8,306 nt of DNA from Alphaproteobacteria bacterium (GTDB lineage: Bacteria > Pseudomonadota > Alphaproteobacteria > Micavibrionales > UBA1664), in contig JAUHXB010000044.1 of the NCBI GenBank assembly GCA_030427215.1, positions 1 to 8,306 of the forward strand. The letters are read 5' to 3'. Below the pieces are notes generated by a model, which did no database searches, had not been told where the DNA came from, and saw nothing but the letters and a program-made list of their open reading frames with translations. The position numbers and the translations under genes were made by a program. This document shows positions 1-5,022 of the stretch, piece after piece. The stretch's first letter is position 1, and each line of letters starts with the position of its first letter.

Positions 1-7
1 TATATGA

Positions 8-34
8 TTAAAAACCGCCCCCAGCTAAGGGCGG
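8..34 (-). terminator. Intrinsic terminator of the toxin-antitoxin operon
   Basis: Read on the minus strand, a 6-bp GC stem (ccgccc / gggcgg, plus-strand positions 15-20 and 29-34) closes an 8-nt loop and is followed directly by a run of five U. It begins about 19 bp after the toxin stop codon. This is a textbook rho-independent terminator, and its closeness to the stop shows that the toxin gene cannot continue much further. Confidence 0.85.
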
Positions 35-52
35 AATATTTAAACACTTAAA

Positions 53-346
53 TTAAGGCGTCTCTAGTGCTTCTAGTGCTGCGATATCCGTAGCGAATAC
101 ACCCGCAACAAAGGCCGTTCTCTTGTTCCCATCAATAAAAGGATGGCTTTTTGCAATGCCAAATGTATATGAAGCGGCCATATCAAATATATCTCCTTGA
201 CCATAGGCATACATATTTTGAGGTCGTGCCAAGGCGAATTGCAATAATGTTTCGTCACGCATACCGTGCGATCCACCATGTCGAACAATTTGCAAATCAT
301 GTGACATTTGCAATGTGGATTGATCCAACCAAATTGGTTCACTCAT
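53..346 (-). CDS. doc: Doc-type Fic toxin, C-terminally short
   Basis: Death-on-curing family protein of 97 residues. In this family the Fic fold uses ATP to modify a target; phage P1 Doc phosphorylates EF-Tu and stops translation. The motif HPFIDGNKR at residues 68-76 matches the Doc form (His, then Asp/Asn, then NKR) with every key position present. Ahead of it are the usual GMRDE (28-32) and ALARPQN (38-44) segments. Family members are usually about 120-135 residues and carry a further helical segment after the motif. Here the protein ends about 20 residues after it, with a tail (ALEALETP) that does not resemble the family. A terminator follows at once, so a simple frameshift does not restore the rest. 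The start ATG overlaps the antitoxin stop by 4 bp, implying translational coupling. The catalytic motif looks intact, but whether this short form folds or is active is unknown. Confidence 0.85.
   Translation of the reverse strand: MSEPIWLDQSTLQMSHDLQIVRHGGSHGMRDETLLQFALARPQNMYAYGQGDIFDMAASYTFGIAKSHPFIDGNKRTAFVAGVFATDIAALEALETP
63..80. repeat. 9-bp perfect tandem duplication at the toxin gene end
   Basis: The plus-strand unit tctagtgct occurs twice in direct succession (63-71 and 72-80). On the minus strand it encodes ALE-ALE near the toxin C-terminus, exactly in the part that departs from the Doc family. Confidence 0.8.
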
Positions 347-576
347 CGATTTGCCAATTCCTTCAATGTGTCTTTATACTTATCCATGACATTAAGAGCC
401 ACGCTCATTTGATGATCAAATTCAGGGTCGTATGGCGTGATTTTATAATCTCCATCCACATCTTTTTTAAGATGAATGCTGTCACCTTCCTTAACACCCA
501 ATTGTTCCAAAATATCCTTTGATAAAATGATACCATGGGATGATCCGATTTTACGAACTTTGATTTCTTGATACAT
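343..576 (-). CDS. AbrB/MazE-like antitoxin partner of Doc
   Basis: Small 77-residue protein, first gene of the toxin-antitoxin operon. Residues about 5-50 fit the swapped-hairpin AbrB/MazE DNA-binding fold: KVRKIGSSHGIILSKDILEQ, then LGVKEGDSIHL, then a KITPYDP strand. The remainder (53-77) is a charged helix that would be expected to clamp the toxin. This antidote type is known as a regular neighbour of Doc homologues, distinct from the Phd antitoxin of phage P1. An AAGGAGA ribosome binding site sits 7 nt ahead of the ATG. The expected role is to neutralise Doc and to repress its own operon through the palindromic sites upstream. Family assignment is confident; the repressor role is inferred from the family and the operator layout. 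Confidence 0.88.
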   Translation of the reverse strand: MYQEIKVRKIGSSHGIILSKDILEQLGVKEGDSIHLKKDVDGDYKITPYDPEFDHQMSVALNVMDKYKDTLKELANR

Positions 577-593
577 AGTGCAATCTCCTTATT

Positions 594-629
594 GTTATAA
601 CTATTATTATAATAATAACATGTTATAAC
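594..629. promoter_or_regulatory. Palindromic operator array of the toxin-antitoxin operon
   Basis: Two identical perfect palindromes GTTATAAC lie at 594-601 and 622-629, 28 bp apart centre to centre. Between them is a 16-bp perfect palindrome of TAT/ATA units (602-617). One copy lies between the -35 and -10 boxes, the other just after the start site. Paired palindromes around a promoter are typical of autorepressed toxin-antitoxin operons. The likely ligand is the AbrB-like antitoxin, alone or with Doc. The repeats are seen directly; the binding is inferred. Confidence 0.55.
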
Positions 630-640
630 ATTGATTGCAA
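612..640 (-). promoter_or_regulatory. Promoter of the toxin-antitoxin operon
   Basis: On the minus strand a -35 box TTGCAA (plus-strand 635-640) is followed after exactly 17 bp by TATTAT (612-617). Transcription would begin near 605 and give a leader of roughly 30 nt before the antitoxin ATG at 576. The spacer holds one of the GTTATAAC palindromes, so a bound repressor would block polymerase. Confidence 0.6.
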
Positions 641-724
641 CATTTATGGCCCTAAGAAATTATTTGCAAAACCGCGCATGAATCATGCATGCTTAATTTG
701 TGATTATTTCATCACTTCATATGT

Positions 725-759
725 TTGACCCAAACAGACTTTTTCCAAATTTTTATAAT
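725..759 (+). promoter_or_regulatory. phoH: Possible promoter ahead of phoH
   Basis: A perfect TATAAT lies at 754-759 and a good TTGACC at 725-730, but they are 23 bp apart, well over the preferred 16-18. No other recognisable -35 fits the TATAAT. If the TATAAT is used, transcription starts near 765, exactly at the foot of the hairpin at 764-781. Treat as a weak candidate. Confidence 0.3.
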
Positions 760-763
760 TTCG

Positions 764-787
764 GGGCGGCTTTGATCGCCCTTTTTT
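764..787 (+). terminator. Terminator-like hairpin in the phoH leader
   Basis: A 5-bp stem gggcg (764-768) / cgccc (777-781) with an 8-nt loop is followed by six T. Its form is that of an intrinsic terminator on the plus strand, yet it sits 27 bp upstream of the phoH start, with no plus-strand gene before it in the window. It could end a transcript entering from the left, end a short untranslated RNA, act as a leader attenuator, or be a 5' stabilising stem if phoH transcription starts near 765. Confidence 0.5.
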
Positions 788-814
788 GTATCTTTTTAAA
801 GGAGGACATCGCCT

Positions 815-1585
815 ATGCCTAAATCAACACGCAACAAAATCAAAAAGAATATTACTGAATTCCGTAACCCCAAAGGTGGGAAAAAGGCCACGCGCGATTC
901 TCAATTTGCAGAGTCAGGGTGGGACCCATTGGGAGAGGAAATTGATAATAACCGCGATAAATCCTATTTAAAAACTGTTAAACCCCGATCCGAAGGTCAA
1001 AAAGAACTGATGCAGGCCATTGATAATAAATCTCTAACCCTTGCGCTTGGCCCTGCGGGAACAGGGAAAACCTATCTGGCGGTTGCAAAGGCGGTTGAGG
1101 CATTAGAAAAAGGACAGGTAGAACGCATCATCCTGTCGCGTCCAGCAATGGAGGCAGGAGAATCGCTCGGATATTTACCAGGCGCATTAGAAGATAAAAT
1201 GGCGCCTTACCTAAGGCCTTTATTTGATGCGTTAGGGGACCGCTTGGGCGGGAAAAAAGTCCGTCAATATATGGAAGATGGAACAATCGAAATCGCACCC
1301 GTGGGTTTTATGCGTGGACGGACGCTCAATAATGCCTTTGTTGTGATTGATGAGGCACAAAATTGTACGTACCAGCAATTGAAGATGTTGCTCTCTCGTT
1401 TAGGGTGGCATTCAACCATGGTTGTGACCGGTGACCCCGCACAATCTGATTTATTAGACGGCATGTCAGGATTATACGACATTGCCAAAAAATTAGAGAC
1501 AAATGGCAATATTGGATCGGTTTATTTAAAACAAAATGATATTGTTCGTCATCCATTGGTTGCCGAAATGCTGGATGTGCTCTAA
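815..1585 (+). CDS. phoH: PhoH-like P-loop ATPase
   Basis: A 256-residue PhoH-family protein, a cytoplasmic ATPase group linked to RNA metabolism and phosphate stress whose exact substrate is poorly defined. Features in order are a basic N-terminus (1-27, rich in Lys and Arg), a Q-motif-like stretch KPRSEGQKELM (56-66), Walker A GPAGTGKT (79-86), the family motif SRPAMEAGESLGYLPG (108-123), Walker B with DEAQN (174-183), and TGDPAQSDL (205-213). All nucleotide-binding residues are present. The start is fixed by AAAGGAGG at 798-805, 9 nt ahead of the ATG. It is shorter than the YbeZ type, which is usually above 300 residues, and has no PIN nuclease domain. No ybeY follows; the next gene is a SCO1-like protein 27 bp on. 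Family is certain, subfamily and biological job are not. Confidence 0.93.
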   Translation: MPKSTRNKIKKNITEFRNPKGGKKATRDSQFAESGWDPLGEEIDNNRDKSYLKTVKPRSEGQKELMQAIDNKSLTLALGPAGTGKTYLAVAKAVEALEKGQVERIILSRPAMEAGESLGYLPGALEDKMAPYLRPLFDALGDRLGGKKVRQYMEDGTIEIAPVGFMRGRTLNNAFVVIDEAQNCTYQQLKMLLSRLGWHSTMVVTGDPAQSDLLDGMSGLYDIAKKLETNGNIGSVYLKQNDIVRHPLVAEMLDVL

Positions 1586-1612
1586 ATATATTTCCTATAG
1601 AGGAGATATATA

Positions 1613-2221
1613 ATGACAATAAAATATATACGATATGGCTTATGGGCGCTTGTCGGGTTAGCGTTCATGGGCTTTATCGCCTTTAACCTTCCTCAAGATG
1701 AAGCCCCGCTGAGCATCCAACCACTTGCCGGATTTAACCAAGGCACACATTTTACACTCACAACGCATCAAGGCGAATCCTTTGATAGTGAATCAAAAAT
1801 TGCCGAAGGTGAATACGCCCTCCTCTTTTTTGGGTTTACACACTGCCCCGTTATTTGCCCGACCGAGTTACAAAAAGTTGCAGAAATTTTGGACGGCTTA
1901 TCAGCAGACAAAGCCGATAAAATCCATCCCCTCTTCATCACAATTGATCCTGAACGCGATACGGTTGAAACATTACAAAATTATGTCCCATTATTTCACG
2001 ACGATATTATGGGTTTAACAGGCACAGTGGATGACATTCACAAAACCCTAGATGATTGGAAAGTGTTTTATACCAAAGTCGATGACCCGCAATTCACCGA
2101 ATACACAATGGATCATTCAACCTATCTTTACCTTGTTGACCATACCATGACAATCAAGGCGCTTTACCGAATGAAAAACACACCTGAACAAATTATAAAA
2201 TCATTGAATAGCTTCATTTGA
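1613..2221 (+). CDS. SCO1/SenC/PrrC-family copper chaperone
   Basis: A 202-residue membrane-anchored thioredoxin-fold protein. Residues about 8-25 form one hydrophobic segment (signal anchor), which would place the rest in the periplasm. The copper ligands of the family are all visible: the CxxxC motif in FTHCPVICPTE (Cys78, Cys82) and the distal histidine in DHSTYLYL (His168). The DPERDT segment (112-117) is also typical. Members deliver copper to the CuA site of cytochrome c oxidase or act as thiol oxidoreductases. No oxidase gene is visible here, so its client is unknown. AGAGGAG at 1599-1605 lies 7 nt before the ATG. The 27-bp gap to phoH with no terminator suggests co-transcription, though the two products have no known functional link. 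Confidence 0.93.
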   Translation: MTIKYIRYGLWALVGLAFMGFIAFNLPQDEAPLSIQPLAGFNQGTHFTLTTHQGESFDSESKIAEGEYALLFFGFTHCPVICPTELQKVAEILDGLSADKADKIHPLFITIDPERDTVETLQNYVPLFHDDIMGLTGTVDDIHKTLDDWKVFYTKVDDPQFTEYTMDHSTYLYLVDHTMTIKALYRMKNTPEQIIKSLNSFI

Positions 2222-2230
2222 TCATAGGAC

Positions 2231-2259
2231 TTGATTTAGTAAAGTTTCGTTAATATAAC
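2231..2259 (+). promoter_or_regulatory. Candidate promoter of the dot gene run
   Basis: TTGATT (2231-2236) and TATAAC (2254-2259) are separated by 17 bp, matching 4 of 6 and 5 of 6 bases of the sigma-70 consensus. Transcription would start near 2266, leaving about 39 nt of leader before the 289-residue gene. It lies in the only sizeable gap (83 bp) between the SCO1-like gene and the secretion genes. A second TATAAC at 2279-2284 has no good partner. Confidence 0.45.
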
Positions 2260-2304
2260 TGCTTTAAGATAATAAAATTATAACAAAATCCATGTTAGGG
2301 CGTT

Positions 2305-3174
2305 ATGGGCATTTCTCGGCACGATAAACAGGCTTTGGCTGATTTATTCATCCATATGGGTGTTCCATTGGTGCAATCCATTCAAACGGTCAATAGCTGG
2401 TCAGGTGAGGAAGAAAACTCATCTGAAACGGCTAAAAACCTGTCAAAATTATTAACTGTGTCCGTTGATTTGGCGACAAAAATCACGAAAAAAATGGAAA
2501 TCCGTGATTCATACACTCTTGAAAATGTCCGTGGTAAGGTCATTCGCATTGTTACACCACTCATCGCCGATCATTACGTCACAGGAGGAAATGTCCCAAC
2601 AGAAAGTGACATTGAATCAATGGTGGATTTGTTTGATGTTTTAATCTCATTCGCGAAATCCGTATCTCCCACGGACGAAAAAGGGTCAAAGCCAGTTAAA
2701 ATTGCATCTATGATAGAGGCCTGCGAACCGATTTTATCAGCTATTCAGGAAAATAATCTGGGTCAAAATCCAAAAACACTATTTGATACAATCATTGCGG
2801 GCATTGTCACACGTTCAAAAGATATAGCGACGAAACTTGGTATTGATAACCCTATCGAAGATGGCCTTTTCAAATCCATTGTCGTGATTTTCGTGTCTGA
2901 ATATAAAAAGGCGAAAAAATCAGAAGACATCGACACAATTTGGAAAAAATACGATGAAAAGCTGGCTATTATTCAGGGGTTGACCGCCTATGTCGGTGAA
3001 AAGGCGGATATTAAAATAGACAAGCCTAAGAAAGAGAATGCTCCTGTTACTGAAACGAAAAAAGTTGAGACAAAAACAGAAGATAAAAAAGACGCTGATG
3101 ACAAAAAATCAGATGACGATGAAGAAGATGATGGTGACTTTAATCCAATGGCCTTTTTTGGAAGTGGAGGATAG
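2305..3174 (+). CDS. Unrecognised helical protein with charged tail, first gene of the dot run
   Basis: I do not recognise this 289-residue protein. It has no signal peptide and no convincing membrane segment, so it is probably cytoplasmic. Residues 1-240 read as a run of amphipathic helices (for example 5-30, 42-65, 100-120, 160-180, 184-205, 212-235). From about 240 the chain changes to a disordered-looking Lys/Glu/Asp tail, most acidic near the end (DDKKSDDDEEDDGD). It then closes with a distinct cap, FNPMAFFGSGG. It contains one cysteine. The start has only a weak AGGG 4 nt upstream. The next gene, a lytic transglycosylase, starts 5 bp after the stop and takes its ribosome binding site from the last codons. 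The context suggests a Dot/Icm accessory protein, a chaperone or a translocated substrate; none of these can be shown from sequence alone. Confidence 0.85.
   Translation: MGISRHDKQALADLFIHMGVPLVQSIQTVNSWSGEEENSSETAKNLSKLLTVSVDLATKITKKMEIRDSYTLENVRGKVIRIVTPLIADHYVTGGNVPTESDIESMVDLFDVLISFAKSVSPTDEKGSKPVKIASMIEACEPILSAIQENNLGQNPKTLFDTIIAGIVTRSKDIATKLGIDNPIEDGLFKSIVVIFVSEYKKAKKSEDIDTIWKKYDEKLAIIQGLTAYVGEKADIKIDKPKKENAPVTETKKVETKTEDKKDADDKKSDDDEEDDGDFNPMAFFGSGG
3166..3170 (+). promoter_or_regulatory. Ribosome binding site of the transglycosylase gene
   Basis: GGAGG lies inside the last codons of the upstream gene, 9 nt before the ATG at 3180. It decides the start in favour of that ATG over the GTG at 3165, and implies translational coupling of the two genes. 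Confidence 0.7.
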
Positions 3175-3179
3175 TTATC

Positions 3180-3632
3180 ATGCTTAATCACATCTTCGCC
3201 GCATGTTTGATGATGGCGGCACAAAATTACGCTATTCCGCCGCAAGTTTTGGTTGCAATTCTTCACGTTGAGGGGGGTAAGGTTGGACAACAGGTTCGCA
3301 ATACCAATGGCACTTATGACCTTGGCCCCATGCAAATTAATACATTATGGACAAAACCCCTTTCTGAAGAATGGGGAGTCAGCCGTACTCAGGCGAAACG
3401 CCTGATCCGTGATGATGCCTGCACCAATGTCAATGTGGCGGCATGGATTTTCAGACAAAATTGGAATCAGGCAGGATCATTAAATAAGGCCATTGCATGG
3501 TATAATTCTCGAACACCGCATATTGGATATAAATATCGAAAGAAAGTTTTGGCCAAAATGAAAGAAATGGACCTTGTTCCAACAATGCCAAATCCGAAAG
3601 GAACGCAAAGCTTTGCTTATATTCAAAAATAG
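3180..3632 (+). CDS. Lytic transglycosylase of the secretion cluster
   Basis: A 150-residue SLT-fold lytic transglycosylase, of the kind that cleaves peptidoglycan to let secretion machines pass (compare VirB1, IagB, PilT). The catalytic glutamate is Glu31 in ILHVEGG. It is followed by NGTYDLGPMQIN (43-54, with the family GxMQIN motif) and AWYNS (106-110). Cys9 and Cys81 could form the disulfide seen in relatives. GGAGG at 3166-3170, 9 nt before the ATG, fixes the start. Remarkably, the catalytic domain seems to begin almost at once (CLMMAAQNYAIPP at 9-21), leaving only about eight residues where an export signal should be. A GTG at 3165 would add just five residues. It sits 5 bp after the upstream gene and 47 bp before dotD, consistent with one operon. 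Confidence 0.9.
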   Translation: MLNHIFAACLMMAAQNYAIPPQVLVAILHVEGGKVGQQVRNTNGTYDLGPMQINTLWTKPLSEEWGVSRTQAKRLIRDDACTNVNVAAWIFRQNWNQAGSLNKAIAWYNSRTPHIGYKYRKKVLAKMKEMDLVPTMPNPKGTQSFAYIQK

Positions 3633-3679
3633 AAAATAATTTATCATTTTTCGTATAGAATTAATTATCTTCCAAGGCT

Positions 3680-4192
3680 ATGATATCACTAACCATGAAA
3701 AATATTATTGTTACTTTTTTAGGACTATCGTTTTTAACATCTTGTGCAGGGTATATAGACCGCCATGCGCAACCTCAAATGGTTGCGGAGCCAAGCTCGG
3801 TTGAATTAATGTTAGCAGATGCGGCAGATCGCGCAACGCGCGCTCTTGAAACACTGGCGGCGATGGAATCAACAAAAATGCCTGTCAAACCTGTCGCAAT
3901 TGTTCCAAACGCGCCTGTTGAATTACAACGTGCCGTGACCTTTGATTGGGTTGGCCCAGTGGAGCCGTTGGTTGAAGACCTTACAAGAAAAGCGGGATAC
4001 AGATACGCCATTATTGGAAATGCGCCATCATTGCCAATCACAGTGTCACTCAATATCCAAAATAAACCATTAATCAATGTTTTTCGCGATATCGGTGTTC
4101 AAATGGGTGCAAGGGCCGATTTAAAAGTCGACGCCCAAGCCCGAATTATTGAAATTCAATATGCTGATTTTAATAATGTTGCAGGAAATTGA
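3680..4192 (+). CDS. dotD: DotD-like outer-membrane lipoprotein (type IVB secretion)
   Basis: A 170-residue lipoprotein matching DotD/TraH of Dot/Icm and IncI systems (Legionella DotD has about 163 residues). A short hydrophobic signal ends in a lipobox LTSC with the lipidated Cys at residue 22. The residue after it is Ala, not Asp, which fits sorting to the outer membrane. A helix (41-63) and a proline-rich linker lead into the C-terminal domain (about 85-163), with the pattern of the secretin N0-like fold known for DotD: VEPLVEDLTRKAGY, then LPITVSLNIQNKPLINVFRDIG, then a final strand. In Legionella, DotD and DotC bring DotH to the outer membrane. The order dotD-dotC-dotB is also that of IncI traH-traI-traJ. 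ATG 3695 (MKNIIV) is a possible alternative start; neither has a strong ribosome binding site. The stop overlaps the dotC start. Confidence 0.88.
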   Translation: MISLTMKNIIVTFLGLSFLTSCAGYIDRHAQPQMVAEPSSVELMLADAADRATRALETLAAMESTKMPVKPVAIVPNAPVELQRAVTFDWVGPVEPLVEDLTRKAGYRYAIIGNAPSLPITVSLNIQNKPLINVFRDIGVQMGARADLKVDAQARIIEIQYADFNNVAGN

Positions 4193-5022
4193 TGATGATA
4201 CGTGTCTTGGCCGTTACATTATTAATTTTTTTCATGCCTCAAGCTTTAATGTCGCAGACAATTTCGGATGAAAGCAAAGCGAAGTCCTTGCAAGACTTGG
4301 CATATGAAACGCTAAATCCCGATCCCATTGCTGATCTTGCAGAATTATTTGATTCAACCGATATTCGTTTACAGGCCATGCGCGAGGCAGCCCTTTCGTA
4401 TGGTGCGCGCGGTGGTCTTGCCAAAAGAACAGAAGAAATAAGTCAGACTCTGATTAAAAAATCATCTTCAATGGATAAAATTTATGATTTCAAACGTCTT
4501 TTAATCCCTGCCCCATCAGGCCTTTTGATTGAACCACCAATTGTCAGCGAAGGTGAAGACGCAACATTGATTGAGGCTGGGGGACAAACCGCGGCTGTTG
4601 TTGATAAAATCTATAACATCAACCGCAATGCACGCATTGTTTCCACTCCTCGGAATTGGCGCGCCTATTTGGAACGTCAATGGGGAAATGTTGAGGTTCC
4701 TCCTTCTGTTTTATGGCCGCGAAACGGTGAAGAAAAGCGAGTATGGTTAGAGAATCTTGAAAAAGGGTGGAACGAAGGAATCAAACAAGCTGATGAAATA
4801 TTTCAGGCTGATTTGAACAATTTGATTGCCGATTATTCGGGAATGATTCGATACCGAAAACTATTGGCAAAAGGAATCATCAGTGCACCATACGCCCTTC
4901 ATGTTGACCGTGGAATAACAGGCGGGGGCGATGAAATGCGTGTTGGGGATCGTGCTGTTCAAATCACAGGCCCATCACAATTAATGACGGAAGGCGTAGA
5001 ATGGCAACCCGTAAGCCGATAA
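4192..5022 (+). CDS. dotC: DotC-like protein (type IVB secretion), without lipobox
   Basis: A 276-residue homologue of DotC/TraI, a partner of DotD in the outer-membrane ring of type IVB systems. Segments I recognise from the family are REAALSYGARGGLA (64-77), TPRNWRAYL (152-160), GWNEGIKQAD (192-201), YRKLLAKG (221-228) and ITGGGDEMRVGDR (242-254). The N-terminus is a hydrophobic signal (3-20) ending in ALMSQ. It has no cysteine, and the whole protein has none. Legionella DotC is a lipoprotein, so this copy should be released by signal peptidase I or stay anchored by its signal instead. I chose the ATG at 4192, which shares one base with the dotD stop (TGATG), with AGGA 5 nt upstream. The ATG at 4195 and the TTG at 4189 are alternatives that change nothing of substance. 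Confidence 0.88.
   Translation: MMIRVLAVTLLIFFMPQALMSQTISDESKAKSLQDLAYETLNPDPIADLAELFDSTDIRLQAMREAALSYGARGGLAKRTEEISQTLIKKSSSMDKIYDFKRLLIPAPSGLLIEPPIVSEGEDATLIEAGGQTAAVVDKIYNINRNARIVSTPRNWRAYLERQWGNVEVPPSVLWPRNGEEKRVWLENLEKGWNEGIKQADEIFQADLNNLIADYSGMIRYRKLLAKGIISAPYALHVDRGITGGGDEMRVGDRAVQITGPSQLMTEGVEWQPVSR
4989..4994 (+). promoter_or_regulatory. dotB: Ribosome binding site of dotB inside dotC
   Basis: GGAAGG lies 6 nt ahead of the dotB ATG at 5001, within the last codons of dotC. The two reading frames overlap by 22 bp, so dotB translation is probably coupled to dotC. Confidence 0.65.

Noticed and set aside
151..522. 123-codon open frame on the plus strand across the toxin-antitoxin genes
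   Set aside because: It lies antisense to two well-supported overlapping genes, has no ribosome binding site, and its composition looks like reverse-strand reading.
700..715. Inverted repeat GTGAT/ATCAC and the neighbouring GCATG repeats (676-692) as regulator sites for phoH
   Set aside because: Short arms with no link to a known operator and no clear promoter position. Left as unexplained spacer sequence.
2988..3335. 115-codon minus-strand open frame with a long serine run
   Set aside because: The serine run is the reverse reading of the Asp/Glu/Lys-rich tail of the plus-strand gene, a composition artefact.
3605..3616. Perfect 12-bp palindrome GCAAAGCTTTGC near the transglycosylase gene end as a terminator
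   Set aside because: It has no loop and no U-tract, lies inside coding sequence, and the run continues into dotD.
4189..4191. TTG as the dotC start
   Set aside because: Two ATG codons follow at once with usable spacing from AGGA. The ATG at 4192 overlapping the dotD stop is the simpler choice.
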